From: Desulfolutivibrio sulfoxidireducens
GTDB lineage: Bacteria > Desulfobacterota > Desulfovibrionia > Desulfovibrionales > Desulfovibrionaceae
DNA: 64,000 nucleotides
Direction of reading: 5' to 3'
NCBI RefSeq assembly: GCF_013376475.1
Contig: NZ_CP045508.1
Location: 62,001-126,000 of the forward strand
The notes under the pieces are model-generated. The model did not search any database, was not told the DNA's origin, and saw only the letters and a list, made by a program, of their open reading frames with translations. Numbering within the stretch: the stretch's first letter is position 1; each line of letters begins with the position of its first letter. This document shows positions 8,979 through 19,115 of the stretch, piece after piece. A program made the position numbers and the translations under genes.

Positions 8979-10340
8979 ATGCCCACCAAAAAGCTCCTCT
9001 CGCCGCTGGCCCTGCCCATCTACGTGTTTGCCGCCGCCATCCTCGCCGGAGCGGCCCTGCTGCGCAGTCCCGCAAGCCACGCCGGCCCCACGGTTCCCTT
9101 CCTGGACGCCCTTTTCACCGCCACCTCGGCCACCTGCGTCACCGGCCTTGTCGTGGTGGATACGGGCTCGGCCTTCACCCCCTTCGGCCAGGGCGTCATT
9201 CTCCTGCTCATCCAGCTCGGGGGCCTGGGTATTATGACCTACGCCAGCCTGTTTTTTTATCTGTGGCGGCGTCGGGTCTCGCTCACCGACCACATTGCCG
9301 TGGGCCAGAGCCTGCTGCAGGACCCGTCCTTCCACCTGGGCCATTTCCTGTTGCGGGTGGTGGCCAGCGTGGCGGTCATCGAGGCCTTGGGCGCGCTTCT
9401 GCTGTACCTCATGGACCCGGTGGGCTTTTCCCCCTTCTCGGCCGTGTTCCACTCGATTTCGGCCTTTTGCAACGCGGGGTTCGGTCTTCTCCCGGACAAC
9501 CTCATGCGCTATCGGGGCCATGTCGGGGTGAACCTGGTGATCATGGCCCTTATCGTCCTTGGGGGGCTGGGGTTTACCGTCATCGTGGAACTCTACCGCC
9601 TTTCCCGGCAGCGGTTGCGCCCTCGCGCGCGGCTGGTTCCCTGGCGGGGCCTGAGTTGGTATTCCCGGACGGTCCTTTCCACCTCCGCCTTCCTGATCGT
9701 GGCCGGGGCGGCCCTGCTGTTCCTGGGGGAATACGCCCTCTCGACGTGGACAGACTGGGCGGATGCCGCCCTGGCCGCCATGTTCCAGTCCGTGACCTGC
9801 CGTACCGCCGGGTTCAACACCGTGGATATCGGCCGTATGGGCGAGGCCTCGCTGGGGATCATGATCCTGCTCATGTTCATCGGCGGTTCCCCGGGGTCCT
9901 GCGCCGGAGGGATCAAGACCACCACCTTCCGGGTCCTGGCGGCCTTTGGCCGGGCCCAGATGCGCGGCGGCAGGCAGGCCGTGATCGGGCGGTTCGCCGT
10001 GGACGACGCCACCCTGAACCGGGCCGTGACCCTGACCATCTTCGCCATGGGCATCGTGCTTGTTTCGCTCCTGGTCCTGTGCTTTACCGAGGGAGCCACC
10101 CAGGCCCACCACCTGGCCCCGGGACGGTTTCTGGATATCCTGTTCGAGGTGGTCTCGGCGTTCGGCACTGTGGGCCTGTCCACCGGGCTGACTCCCAATC
10201 TGACGCCCGCCGGGAAGATCGTGGTGATCGGGCTGATGTTCGTGGGGCGGCTCGGGCCCATTGTGTTTTTGTCCGTGCTCCAGGGGTTTCAGGAGCGGCC
10301 GCGGTACCAGTGGCCGGAACAGGGCATGCTCATCGGCTAG
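8979..10340 (+). CDS. TrkH/KtrB-family K+ uptake membrane subunit
   Basis: A 453-residue inner-membrane protein with the four-fold M1-P-M2 repeat of the TrkH/KtrB superfamily. Selectivity-filter regions are recognisable by their spacing: TSATCVTGLVVVDTG near residue 50, FCNAGFGLLPDN near residue 165, CRTAGFNTVD near residue 272 and FGTVGLSTGLTPN near residue 397. Length and lack of extra helices are closer to KtrB than to E. coli TrkH. A TrkA-type cytoplasmic gating subunit follows after a 122-base gap. The gap contains GC-rich inverted repeats but no T-tailed terminator. Confidence 0.9.
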   Translation: MPTKKLLSPLALPIYVFAAAILAGAALLRSPASHAGPTVPFLDALFTATSATCVTGLVVVDTGSAFTPFGQGVILLLIQLGGLGIMTYASLFFYLWRRRVSLTDHIAVGQSLLQDPSFHLGHFLLRVVASVAVIEALGALLLYLMDPVGFSPFSAVFHSISAFCNAGFGLLPDNLMRYRGHVGVNLVIMALIVLGGLGFTVIVELYRLSRQRLRPRARLVPWRGLSWYSRTVLSTSAFLIVAGAALLFLGEYALSTWTDWADAALAAMFQSVTCRTAGFNTVDIGRMGEASLGIMILLMFIGGSPGSCAGGIKTTTFRVLAAFGRAQMRGGRQAVIGRFAVDDATLNRAVTLTIFAMGIVLVSLLVLCFTEGATQAHHLAPGRFLDILFEVVSAFGTVGLSTGLTPNLTPAGKIVVIGLMFVGRLGPIVFLSVLQGFQERPRYQWPEQGMLIG

Positions 10341-10462
10341 TGTCGCGTTTTCGAAAAACCGGGTAGGATTGTTACAAAATAAAAAAGGGCACGCCGCACG
10401 GCGTCTCCGGCGGCGGCGCAAAACCGGGCGAATCCGCGCAAAACCAAACAGGGAACGTGTCC

Positions 10463-12132
<1,670 letters not shown>

Positions 12133-12133
12133 C

Positions 12134-12389
12134 CGGGGCTGCCGCCCCGGACCCCGCCCGGGAGGAATCATTCCCCCCGGACTCCCTGACACCGACTGGT
12201 TTTGCACCGACGCAAAGTGTCGGGGCAAAACCCGCCGGAAATCAAGGGGTACGCAGGCAATCATGCCATCCGGCCAGGGCTTTGGGCAATGCGGCTCTGA
12301 TTTCGCCGGTGTCGATCGGCCCGGCGTGTCAGGGGTGCGGGGGGCCGAGTCCCCCGCCGGGGGGTATGGGGCGGCGCCCACCGGGCACG
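12134..12389. repeat. Modular intergenic repeat, copy A
   Basis: This 256-base convergent gap between obgE and fliQ has no gene. It contains three blocks shared with the copy at 27920-28189: a GC-rich head with the GGAATCATTCC core (about 12134-12190), a core GGAAATCAAGGGG followed by AGGCAATCATG (about 12237-12265), and a tail ending in GGGGTATGGGGCGGCGCCC. Spacers between blocks differ but each contains a hairpin. The head (CCGGGGC-TGCC-GCCCCGG) could also end obgE transcription. Confidence 0.7.
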
Positions 12390-12659
12390 TCAACGAATGT
12401 AGGCGGGCAGATTGAGGAACAGTTCGCGGGTGTAAGTGATCATTTTGTCCATGAGCCAGGGGAAGGTCAAAAGGAGCGCCAGGAACATGGACAGGATCTT
12501 GGGCACGAAGGTCAGGGTCATTTCCTGGATCTGGGTGGCCGCCTGCAGGACGCTGACGAACACCCCGACCACGAGGCTGACGCCGAGCATGGGCAGGGCC
12601 ATGAGCAGGGTGAGCTCGATGGCCTGACGGGCGATGCTGATGACGGTTTCCGGGGTCAT
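12390..12659 (-). CDS. fliQ: Flagellar export apparatus protein FliQ
   Basis: An 89-residue inner-membrane protein of the flagellar type III export gate. Two hydrophobic helices are visible (residues 16-40 and 52-72) and the N-terminal MTPETVISIARQAIELTLL is typical. It is the last gene of the fliL-N-O-P-Q run, with fliP ending 19 bases upstream. The usual next genes fliR and flhB are not present: the stop is followed directly by a repeat element and the convergent obgE. Confidence 0.95.
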   Translation of the reverse strand: MTPETVISIARQAIELTLLMALPMLGVSLVVGVFVSVLQAATQIQEMTLTFVPKILSMFLALLLTFPWLMDKMITYTRELFLNLPAYIR

Positions 12660-12678
12660 GGGGGGTCCTTTGGGTATG

Positions 12679-13461
12679 TCATAGGGCGAAACTGTTGACC
12701 AGGGAGCCGGTCAAAAGGCTCCAGCCGTCGACAAGGACGAAAAGCAGGAGTTTGAACGGCATGGACACCATGGCCGGAGGCAGCATCATCATGCCCATGG
12801 ACAGAAGGATGCTGGAGACGACCATGTCCAGGACCAAAAACGGGATATAGATGAGAAAGCCGATGGTGAAGCCGGTCTTGAGCTCGCTGATCATGAACGC
12901 AGCGGCGAGCATGATGGTTGGGACCTGGTCCCGGTTTTCCGGGCGCTCCATCTTGGTGATGGTGTAGAAGATGGACAGGTCCTTCTCCCGGGTGTGTTTG
13001 AAAAGGAATTCGCGGAGCGGCGTTTCGGCCTTTTTCGCGGCGTCCGTGAACGTGATTTCCTCGCGCATGTAAGGCTGCAGGGCCTCGTCGTTGATGCGCT
13101 TGCCCACGGGGAACATGATCACCACGGTCATGAAGATGGCCAGGCTGGCCAGGATCTGGTTCGGAGGCATCTGGGTGGTGCCCATGGCCTGGCGCAGGAA
13201 GGAAAAGGCGATGATGATGCGGGTGAACGAGGTTACGGTGAGCACGATGGACGGGGCCAGGGAGAGCACCGTCAAAAGAAGCAGGATTTCGAGCAGGGTG
13301 GAGACGCGGCCGGGTTCGGCCTGACCGGCGGCCAGGCTCAGGGTCAGGGAGGGGAGGTCCTGGGCCAGGGCCGTGGCTGGCAAAAAAAGAAAAAGGCTAA
13401 GGAGAACCACCCGGAGGATCGGCCCGTGAAAGCGCGTTGGCGAAGTCGGTTTCCCGGTCAT
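12679..13461 (-). CDS. fliP: Flagellar export apparatus protein FliP
   Basis: A 260-residue polytopic core subunit of the flagellar export gate. A cleavable signal-like segment (RVVLLSLFLFLPATALAQ) is followed by conserved blocks FTRIIIAFSFLRQAMGTTQ, PPNQILASLAIFMT and FLVLDMVVSSILLSMGMMM. The chosen ATG overlaps the end of fliO by 65 bases, unusually long but needed to include the basic N-terminus before the signal. FliP assembles with FliQ and FliR into the helical export channel. Confidence 0.95.
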   Translation of the reverse strand: MTGKPTSPTRFHGPILRVVLLSLFLFLPATALAQDLPSLTLSLAAGQAEPGRVSTLLEILLLLTVLSLAPSIVLTVTSFTRIIIAFSFLRQAMGTTQMPPNQILASLAIFMTVVIMFPVGKRINDEALQPYMREEITFTDAAKKAETPLREFLFKHTREKDLSIFYTITKMERPENRDQVPTIMLAAAFMISELKTGFTIGFLIYIPFLVLDMVVSSILLSMGMMMLPPAMVSMPFKLLLFVLVDGWSLLTGSLVNSFAL

Positions 13462-13753
13462 GGCTCTCGTCGATCTCGGTAATCAGGTTGATGGAATGCT
13501 CGGTCACCCCGAGCACCAGGACCTTATTCAAGAAACGGACCAGGACCAGGCTCCGTTTGGGGCCAAGGGGCAATTGCCCCAGGAATTTGAGCCCGCTGTT
13601 CTTGCCGGACACGGCCAACCCCATGCGGGGGCCGAAACGCTTGATGAGCCAGAAGGCCACGAAAATGACGGCCAAAAGCAAAAGCAGGGCCATGGCCATC
13701 TGGGCGGCCACGGAAGTCAGGCCGTAGACGGATTGGGCGGCGGCGTCAGGCAA
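13397..13753 (-). CDS. fliO: Flagellar biosynthesis protein FliO
   Basis: A 118-residue FliO-type protein with one membrane helix (about residues 14-36), then a basic KRFGPRMGL stretch and the small conserved domain (LKFLGQLPLGPKRSLVLVRF). FliO helps FliP complexes assemble. It overlaps fliN by 8 bases upstream and fliP by 65 bases downstream, so the genes are tightly coupled. Confidence 0.9.
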   Translation of the reverse strand: MPDAAAQSVYGLTSVAAQMAMALLLLLAVIFVAFWLIKRFGPRMGLAVSGKNSGLKFLGQLPLGPKRSLVLVRFLNKVLVLGVTEHSINLITEIDESHDRETDFANALSRADPPGGSP

Positions 13754-14297
13754 GCTGCTTGACCCTCTCGATGGGGCTTATGATGTCGGTCAGACGCACC
13801 CCGAATTTTTCGTTGATGACCACAGCCTCGCCCCGGGCCACGAGCTTGCCGTTGACGTAGATTTCAAGGGGCTCGCCGGCCAGTTTGTTCAGCTCGATGA
13901 CCGACCCCTGGCCAAGTTGCAACAACTCGTTGATCAAAAGCTTGGTGCGCCCCAGCTCGGCGGAGACATCCAGGGGGATGTCCAGGATGAAATCCAGGTC
14001 CCGATGCGCGCTCTCGGCGCGGGGGGCCTTGGAGTCCTGCGTCAAATCCTTGAATTGGGCCGTGCGGCTTTGACGGGAGAGCTGATCCTGCTCGCGCTCC
14101 TTTTTCAGCCCCTGTTCCTCTTCCACGGCCAATGCGGCGGCCCATTCCTCGGCCAGGGCGGCGTCGGAATCGGAACCCGTGGGCTGGCCATGGCCGCCAC
14201 TGGCGGCCGGCGTCTCGTCGCCTTCCTTTTCCTGTTCCGCCAGAGCCGCGGCCCATTCGGCGGCCAACTGGTCTTGATCCTGATCGTCGGAACCCAT
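13746..14297 (-). CDS. fliN: Flagellar motor switch protein FliN with duplicated N-terminal motif
   Basis: A 183-residue C-ring protein. The C-terminal 85 residues are the SpoA domain (ILDIPLDVSAELGRTKLLI to VRLTDIISPIERVKQLA). The N-terminal extension holds two copies of one motif: LAAEWAAALA at 11-20 and LAEEWAAALA at 48-57, joined by a Gly/Ser/Thr-rich linker. In other FliN proteins a single motif of this kind (E. coli DDLWAEALSEQ) lies in the region that recruits the export ATPase regulator FliH. Its duplication here is unusual. fliO starts before the fliN stop. Confidence 0.93.
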   Translation of the reverse strand: MGSDDQDQDQLAAEWAAALAEQEKEGDETPAASGGHGQPTGSDSDAALAEEWAAALAVEEEQGLKKEREQDQLSRQSRTAQFKDLTQDSKAPRAESAHRDLDFILDIPLDVSAELGRTKLLINELLQLGQGSVIELNKLAGEPLEIYVNGKLVARGEAVVINEKFGVRLTDIISPIERVKQLA

Positions 14298-14355
14298 GCG
14301 TCGTCGCCTCGGAGTTGGGGTTGTTCGCGCGTCCCGGCGGCCGGGACCGGGCGCC

Positions 14356-14931
14356 TTATTGAATCACGAAATCCGTGAAATACACGCGAAGCACAATGGG
14401 CTTGCCCAGGACCTGGTTGATCCGGTCGGCGATGTCCTTGCGCAGGGTGATCTTGCCCTCGATACCGGCCAACTCCTCGGCCGTCTTGGAGGATAAAAGC
14501 ATGAGCAGGGCGTCGCGGATCTTGGACATGACCGCCTGCACCGGCTCGCCCGGACCCTTGACCTCCAGGTCCATGGAGAGCTTGAGGTAACGCCGTCCCG
14601 AGGAGTCGGCCAGGTTGACCACAAAGGTGGGAATGGACACCAGGGACTCGGTGGGCGCGGCCTTGCCGTCCCCGTGTCCGCCCTTGGCCTCGCCATGGTC
14701 GCCCTTGGCCTCGCCGTGTCCCTCTGTCTTGGCCGGTTCCGGGGCGGGTTCCGGTTCGGGGGTTCCCTCGGCGGGAGGGGAGCCCTCGGCAACGGGCGCG
14801 GCCGGCGGCGCGACGAAAAATTTCAGATAGGCGAAATAGCCGCCTCCGGCCAGGGCAAGCAGCAAGACGGCCAGGATGATCCATTTGAGGAATCCGGATT
14901 TCTTTTTTTCGCCTTCGGTGTCATCGGCCAT
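14356..14931 (-). CDS. fliL: Flagellar basal-body protein FliL
   Basis: A 191-residue single-pass membrane protein that supports the stator. A short acidic/basic cytoplasmic tail precedes the helix WIILAVLLLALAGGGYFAYL, then a Pro/Glu/Gly/His-rich periplasmic linker and the SPFH-like FliL domain ending in VLRVYFTDFVIQ. The ATG at 14931 has a GGGAG-type site upstream; a longer start at 14964 would run into the yggS stop. The gene sits 36 bases after yggS, so the flagellar genes may share the upstream era-yggS transcript. Confidence 0.92.
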   Translation of the reverse strand: MADDTEGEKKKSGFLKWIILAVLLLALAGGGYFAYLKFFVAPPAAPVAEGSPPAEGTPEPEPAPEPAKTEGHGEAKGDHGEAKGGHGDGKAAPTESLVSIPTFVVNLADSSGRRYLKLSMDLEVKGPGEPVQAVMSKIRDALLMLLSSKTAEELAGIEGKITLRKDIADRINQVLGKPIVLRVYFTDFVIQ

Positions 14932-14967
14932 CTGTCTTTCTCCCGGCGTGCCGCTTTTTGGCAAAGG

Positions 14968-15681
14968 CTACTTCGGATCGGATGCGTCTTTCCGTTGGCC
15001 GAAAAGGTCGGTTCCCACCCGGACATGGGTGGCCCCTTCCTCCACGGCGGCCTCCAGGTCCCCGCTCATGCCCATGGACAGGATCGGCAACGGCCGTCCC
15101 AGACGGGCCACAAGCGCGTCTCGTAACGCGCGCAGCCTGGAGAACGCGGGGCGGGCCGCCTCGGGATCGTCCAGGGCCTTTGGCAGGACCATGAGGCCGC
15201 CAAGCGCGAGCCGGTCCATGCCGGCCATGGCCTCGGCCAGGGCCGGGGCGTCGGTCTCGGACACGCCGGCCTTTTGGGGCTCGGCATCAATATTCACCTG
15301 AATGAGCACCGGCTGGACCACCTGTGCGGCCAGAGCGCGATTTTGCAAAGTCCGGGCCAATTCCAGGGAGTCCACAGTGTGGATCAGGGCGAACCGGCCC
15401 ACGGCGAATTTGGCCTTGTTTTTTTGCAGCCGCCCGATGAAATGCCATTCGATGTCCGGCTCGGTCACGGCCTCCATCTTGGGCAGGGCCTCCTGGATGT
15501 AGCTTTCGCCGAAAAGTCTCTGGCCGCGGGCGTACATGGCCGATACGGCCGCCGGAGGCTGGAACTTGGACACGGCCACCAGGGTCACCCCGGAAGGATC
15601 GCGTCCGGCCCGGGCGCAGGCCCGCCCAATGCGCTCCATGACCCGAAAGAGGCGCTCACTGGCGCGTGAATCGTCAGTCAT
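14968..15681 (-). CDS. yggS: YggS-family PLP homeostasis protein
   Basis: A 237-residue alanine-racemase-fold protein that binds pyridoxal phosphate and buffers its level; no enzyme reaction is established. The PLP lysine is in LVAVSKFQP near residue 37, and the C-terminal signature GMSGDLEAAVEEGATHVRVG is complete. The ATG at 15681 gives the standard N-terminus; an upstream in-frame ATG adds 13 unconserved residues. The gene lies between era and fliL on the same strand. Confidence 0.93.
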   Translation of the reverse strand: MTDDSRASERLFRVMERIGRACARAGRDPSGVTLVAVSKFQPPAAVSAMYARGQRLFGESYIQEALPKMEAVTEPDIEWHFIGRLQKNKAKFAVGRFALIHTVDSLELARTLQNRALAAQVVQPVLIQVNIDAEPQKAGVSETDAPALAEAMAGMDRLALGGLMVLPKALDDPEAARPAFSRLRALRDALVARLGRPLPILSMGMSGDLEAAVEEGATHVRVGTDLFGQRKDASDPK

Positions 15682-15750
15682 GAAAAAAAGGCTAGCACAT
15701 CCGAAACGAAAGGAAAACACGCCGCATGACGCACCATCGGGGAAGCGGGC

Positions 15751-16662
15751 CTATTCCCCAAGTCCCATCTCGCGCACGAACCCTTTGTCCCCGGGCCAGT
15801 CCGGCTTAACCTTGACCCACAGTTCCAGGTGCGCCCGACCTCCCAGAAGCTCCTCGATCTCGGCCCTGGCCTCGGAGCCCACCTTTTTGAGCACCTCGCC
15901 GCCCTTGCCGATGACGATGCCCTTGTGATTCTGCTTGGCCACGTAGATCACGGCGGAGATGCGGGGCAGGCCCGGGCTGGTCAGCTCGTCCCAGGACTCG
16001 ATCTCAACGGCCAGTCCGTACGGCAACTCCTGGCCCAGGGCCAGAAAGAGCTTTTCGCGCACGGCCTCGGCGACCAGAAAGCGCATGGGCGCGGTGGTGA
16101 TCTCGTCCTCGGCGTACATGGCCGGTCCTTCCGGGAGGCGCCTGGTCACCGCCGCCACCAGTTCGTCCACTCCCTGGCCGGTCAGGGCGCTCACCGGGAA
16201 CACCTCGGCCTGGGGGAACTGGGCGGCCAGGGCCTGGATCACCGGCAAGAGCAGCTCCTTGGGACGGACCTGGTCCACCTTGTTCAGGGCCGCCAGGATC
16301 GGGACCGGGTTTTCGGAAAGGGCCTTGACCAGGGTCCTGGTCTCGGTCTCGATCAGATGCGGTTTCTGGACCAGGGCCTTGGCATCGAAAAAAAGGAGCA
16401 CCACGTCGGCCATGGGCAGGGCGTTCCAGGCCGAGCGCAGAAGCAGCGGGCTTATGCCCCGGGTCTGGCGGTGCAGGCCCGGGGTGTCCAGGAAGACGAT
16501 CTGGGCCTCGTCCGTGGTCAGGATGCCGGTTATGCGGTTCCGGGTGGTCTGGGGTTTGGGCGAGACGATGGACACCTTCTGGCCCACGACCCGGTTCACG
16601 AAGGTGGATTTTCCGGCGTTGGTGGGGCCGATGAGGGCCACGTGGCCAAAGCGATGGGGCAT
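15751..16662 (-). CDS. era: GTPase Era
   Basis: A 303-residue GTPase that binds 16S rRNA and aids 30S maturation. The G1 loop GPTNAGKST is near residue 10, the switch region PQTTRNRITGI near residue 35, G3 LDTPGLHR near residue 60 and G4 NKVD near residue 122. The C-terminal KH domain shows VIYVAKQNHKGIVIGKGG (GxxG loop). The ATG at 16662 fits the family; an open frame continues upstream to 16851 but is not conserved. The upstream gap (16663-16789) shows no gene. Confidence 0.95.
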   Translation of the reverse strand: MPHRFGHVALIGPTNAGKSTFVNRVVGQKVSIVSPKPQTTRNRITGILTTDEAQIVFLDTPGLHRQTRGISPLLLRSAWNALPMADVVLLFFDAKALVQKPHLIETETRTLVKALSENPVPILAALNKVDQVRPKELLLPVIQALAAQFPQAEVFPVSALTGQGVDELVAAVTRRLPEGPAMYAEDEITTAPMRFLVAEAVREKLFLALGQELPYGLAVEIESWDELTSPGLPRISAVIYVAKQNHKGIVIGKGGEVLKKVGSEARAEIEELLGGRAHLELWVKVKPDWPGDKGFVREMGLGE

Positions 16663-16789
16663 GGGGTTCTCCGGGAAAAAAGGCGTGGGGGCGAAGGCTG
16701 CCCGCCTGCGTTCCCTTGTTCTCGAAAAACGCGGAAGGATCAAGCGGGAATCCGCTCGAAACAGGGCGACGACAGGGGGGACAGGTCGA

Positions 16790-16819
16790 AAAAATGGCCG
16801 GGAGGGGCGTCCCTCCCGG
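16790..16819 (-). terminator. Intrinsic terminator of hisI-hisG
   Basis: Read on the minus strand, CCGGGAGGG pairs with CCCTCCCGG (16811-16819 and 16798-16806) around a four-base loop, and is followed by CCATTTTTTCG. It lies about 155 bases beyond the hisG stop and before era. Nothing else is recognisable between 16820 and 16973. Confidence 0.7.
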
Positions 16820-16973
16820 TCACGGTGCGGCACATGCCGCGAGGCAGACATGCATGAGCCGTTTTCCGAAATGGACCGGTGGAGAAAGCCTCTGGAGGTC
16901 CAGGGGATTCGCCCGTTGCCATCCCGTAACGGTTGCGGTTGGTCGCTTCAAGATATGCGCCCCTGGCACGTCG

Positions 16974-17855
16974 TCAGATGACCTTGTTCAGGGAGTATTC
17001 GATGATGCCCTCGGCCCCGAGTTCGCGCAGTTGGGGAATCAGGTCTCGCACCAGGCTTTCCGAGACCACGATCTCCACGGACAGCCAGTCCTTGTTGTAC
17101 AGGTTGGCCACGGTGGGCGCGGTGAGGCTGGGCAGAAGGCCCATGATGGCGGGCATCTTGTCCTCGGGCACGTTCATCTTGAGTCCGACCAGGCTTTCGG
17201 CCCGAAGCGCGCCCTGCAGAAGCAGGTTCAGGTTCTCGATTTTTTTGCGTTTGAAGGGGTCTTCCCAGGCCGTCTTGTTGGCGATCAGCCGGGTGTTGGT
17301 CTGGAGCAGCTCGGCGATGATGCGAAGCCCATGGGCCTTGATGGTGGTGCCGGTCTCGGTGACCTCCACGATGGCGTCGGCCAGACCCTCGACCACCTTG
17401 GCCTCGGTGGCGCCCCAGGAGAATTCCACGGACACGGGCACATCGGCGGACTCGAAATAGGACTTGGTGAAGCTGACCAGTTCCGTGGCGATCTTTTTCC
17501 CGGCCAGGTCCTGGGGACGGCGATAGGGGGAATCCGCGGCCACGGCCAGCACCCAGCGGGCCGGCCGGTTGCTGACCTTGGAATAGACCAGGTCGGACAC
17601 CACCACCACGTCGGAGTTGTTTTCCAATATCCAGTCCTTGCCGGTCAGCCCGGCGTCCAGGGTTCCGGTCTCCACGTAGCGCGACATCTCCTGGGCCCGG
17701 CACATGCTGCACTGGATATCCGGATCGTTGATCTCGGGGAAATAGTTGCGGTGGTGCATGCGGATCTTCCAGCCGGATTTCTCGAACAGGGCGATGGTGG
17801 CGTCCTGGAGGGAGCCCTTGGGAATGCCGAGTTTGAGTTTTTTTTGCGGATTCAT
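16974..17855 (-). CDS. hisG: ATP phosphoribosyltransferase (long form)
   Basis: A 293-residue first enzyme of histidine synthesis, joining ATP and PRPP. It is the long homohexameric form: a type-2 periplasmic-binding-like catalytic part ([12 protein letters not shown] at the start, [11 protein letters not shown] near residue 67, and the PRPP loop [14 protein letters not shown] near residue 165), then a C-terminal regulatory ACT-like domain for histidine feedback. No HisZ partner is needed for this form. hisI ends directly before its ATG, and an intrinsic terminator follows. Confidence 0.95.
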   Translation of the reverse strand: MNPQKKLKLGIPKGSLQDATIALFEKSGWKIRMHHRNYFPEINDPDIQCSMCRAQEMSRYVETGTLDAGLTGKDWILENNSDVVVVSDLVYSKVSNRPARWVLAVAADSPYRRPQDLAGKKIATELVSFTKSYFESADVPVSVEFSWGATEAKVVEGLADAIVEVTETGTTIKAHGLRIIAELLQTNTRLIANKTAWEDPFKRKKIENLNLLLQGALRAESLVGLKMNVPEDKMPAIMGLLPSLTAPTVANLYNKDWLSVEIVVSESLVRDLIPQLRELGAEGIIEYSLNKVI

Positions 17856-18230
17856 TTATTTGTAGACCTCCTTGGGATCGAAAATGAGCGGGGAGCAGAT
17901 GCGGTCGCCGTCCGGGGCCACCTCGGTGAAAAAGCAGCTCTTGTAGCCTGTGTGGCAGGCCGCGCCGCCAAGCTGCTCCACCAGGACCAGGACCGTGTCG
18001 TTGTCGCAGTCAAGGCGCACGCTTTTGACCTTCTGGACGTGGCCGGAGGTGCCGCCCTTGCGCCACAGGGCCTTGCGGCTCCTGCTGAAATAATGGACCT
18101 CGCCGGTGGCCAGGGTTTTTTCCCAGGCCTCCTCGTTCATGTAGGCCAGCATGAGCACCTCGCCGGTGGCGGCCTCCTGGGCGATGCAGGGCACCAGGCC
18201 GCCGCACTTGGCGAAATCGGGTCGGGACAT
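17856..18230 (-). CDS. hisI: Phosphoribosyl-AMP cyclohydrolase
   Basis: A 124-residue enzyme for the third step of histidine synthesis. Family motifs are clear: [43 protein letters not shown], and the zinc/magnesium ligands in LDCDNDTVL and CHTGYKSCF. The HisE pyrophosphohydrolase half is absent, so that step is encoded elsewhere. The stop abuts the hisG start. Confidence 0.95.
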   Translation of the reverse strand: MSRPDFAKCGGLVPCIAQEAATGEVLMLAYMNEEAWEKTLATGEVHYFSRSRKALWRKGGTSGHVQKVKSVRLDCDNDTVLVLVEQLGGAACHTGYKSCFFTEVAPDGDRICSPLIFDPKEVYK

Positions 18231-18268
18231 GACGTCGTTCCTCTTTTTCCGTGAAATCGGGGAAGGCC

Positions 18269-18297
18269 TTTGTAGTGAAAAGCGCGGCCGGGCACAA
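18269..18297 (-). promoter_or_regulatory. Sigma70-like promoter of hisI-hisG
   Basis: On the minus strand TTGTGC (18292-18297), 17 bases and TACAAA (18269-18274) precede hisI by about 40 bases. The -10 matches 4 of 6 and the -35 matches 3 of 6 consensus bases. Confidence 0.38.
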
Positions 18298-18349
18298 GGG
18301 GCGCGGGTGACGCCGGGATGGAGACTTGGTCACGAAACCGGGGCGGGGA

Positions 18350-18784
18350 TTATGGAACCGTGAGCTCGCTGTCCGCAAGGAAGAGAAGCCGTTCAAAGTC
18401 CGCCCGGTTGAAACTTACGATTTTTTGCGCCCGGCCAACCATGGCCGCCCGGACATGGAGCGCGTCGTAGATGATGCCTCCGGGCAGGCCGCGCGCTGCC
18501 AGTTCCTGAATGACGGACACATGGTCGGCGACGCCAAGGGGGATGATCGTGGCGTGCTTCGCCACAGAGCTCATGATGAGGCGGGCGGCTTGTTCCGGGG
18601 AGATCTTTGGGGTCGAGGGATAGCGGGTCAAGACGGCATAGAGTTCGACAAGGGCATGCGCCGCCACGAGCAAGGTGATTTTTCCGGACGAGGCCTGTCG
18701 CAGCCAGGTAAAAGCCCGTTCATGCAGGGGATGGGTGCCGACAAGCGCCGCGACCAGAACGGAGGTGTCAAGAAGGACGTTCAT
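18350..18784 (-). CDS. vapC: PIN-domain ribonuclease toxin, VapC type
   Basis: A 144-residue PIN protein, expected to cleave specific tRNA or rRNA sites when free of its antitoxin. Acidic metal ligands are present: D6 in LLDTSVLV, E in HALVELYAVL near residue 47, D in GIIYDALH near residue 106 and D in FNRADFERLL near residue 128. It appears intact. Its start overlaps the stop of the upstream AbrB-type gene by 4 bases, the usual antitoxin-toxin coupling. Confidence 0.85.
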   Translation of the reverse strand: MNVLLDTSVLVAALVGTHPLHERAFTWLRQASSGKITLLVAAHALVELYAVLTRYPSTPKISPEQAARLIMSSVAKHATIIPLGVADHVSVIQELAARGLPGGIIYDALHVRAAMVGRAQKIVSFNRADFERLLFLADSELTVP

Positions 18785-19053
18785 TCGGGGCAGGACAAAA
18801 TATCCCGCAGCCTGTCGGCGCGCAGGTGAGAAAGAATGTCTCCAGGGTCTTGCGTGGTTTCGCCCATGAAAACCAGCAGGCCGTCTTTTTCCACAAGGCC
18901 TGTCGTTTCATTGGCAGGGCGCACCAAAAGACCCTCCCCGCCTTCTTGCAGAGTAACGGGAGCCCCCGGACGCAAGCCGAGGCGTTCTCGCATCGGCTTG
19001 GGGATGGACAGTCTGCCGTATTTGTCCAGGTATGCCTGTGTGCAGGATTCCAT
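18781..19053 (-). CDS. vapB: AbrB/MazE-type antitoxin (VapB)
   Basis: A 90-residue antitoxin with an N-terminal swapped-hairpin AbrB domain (LDKYGRLSIPKPMRERLGL, then GAPVTL) that binds the operon operator. The acidic C-terminal tail (TTQDPGDILSHLRADRLRDI) probably covers the VapC active site. The ATG at 19053 has a GAGGTG site just upstream; a GTG two codons earlier leaves no room for a site. The region between it and rlmN shows no other gene. Confidence 0.8.
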   Translation of the reverse strand: MESCTQAYLDKYGRLSIPKPMRERLGLRPGAPVTLQEGGEGLLVRPANETTGLVEKDGLLVFMGETTQDPGDILSHLRADRLRDILSCPE

Positions 19054-19115
19054 ACCCACCTCTTATGCATTTCGGGGCACGGAGGCAAGGTGCGGCCTGC
19101 GGGCACCCGGCCATG

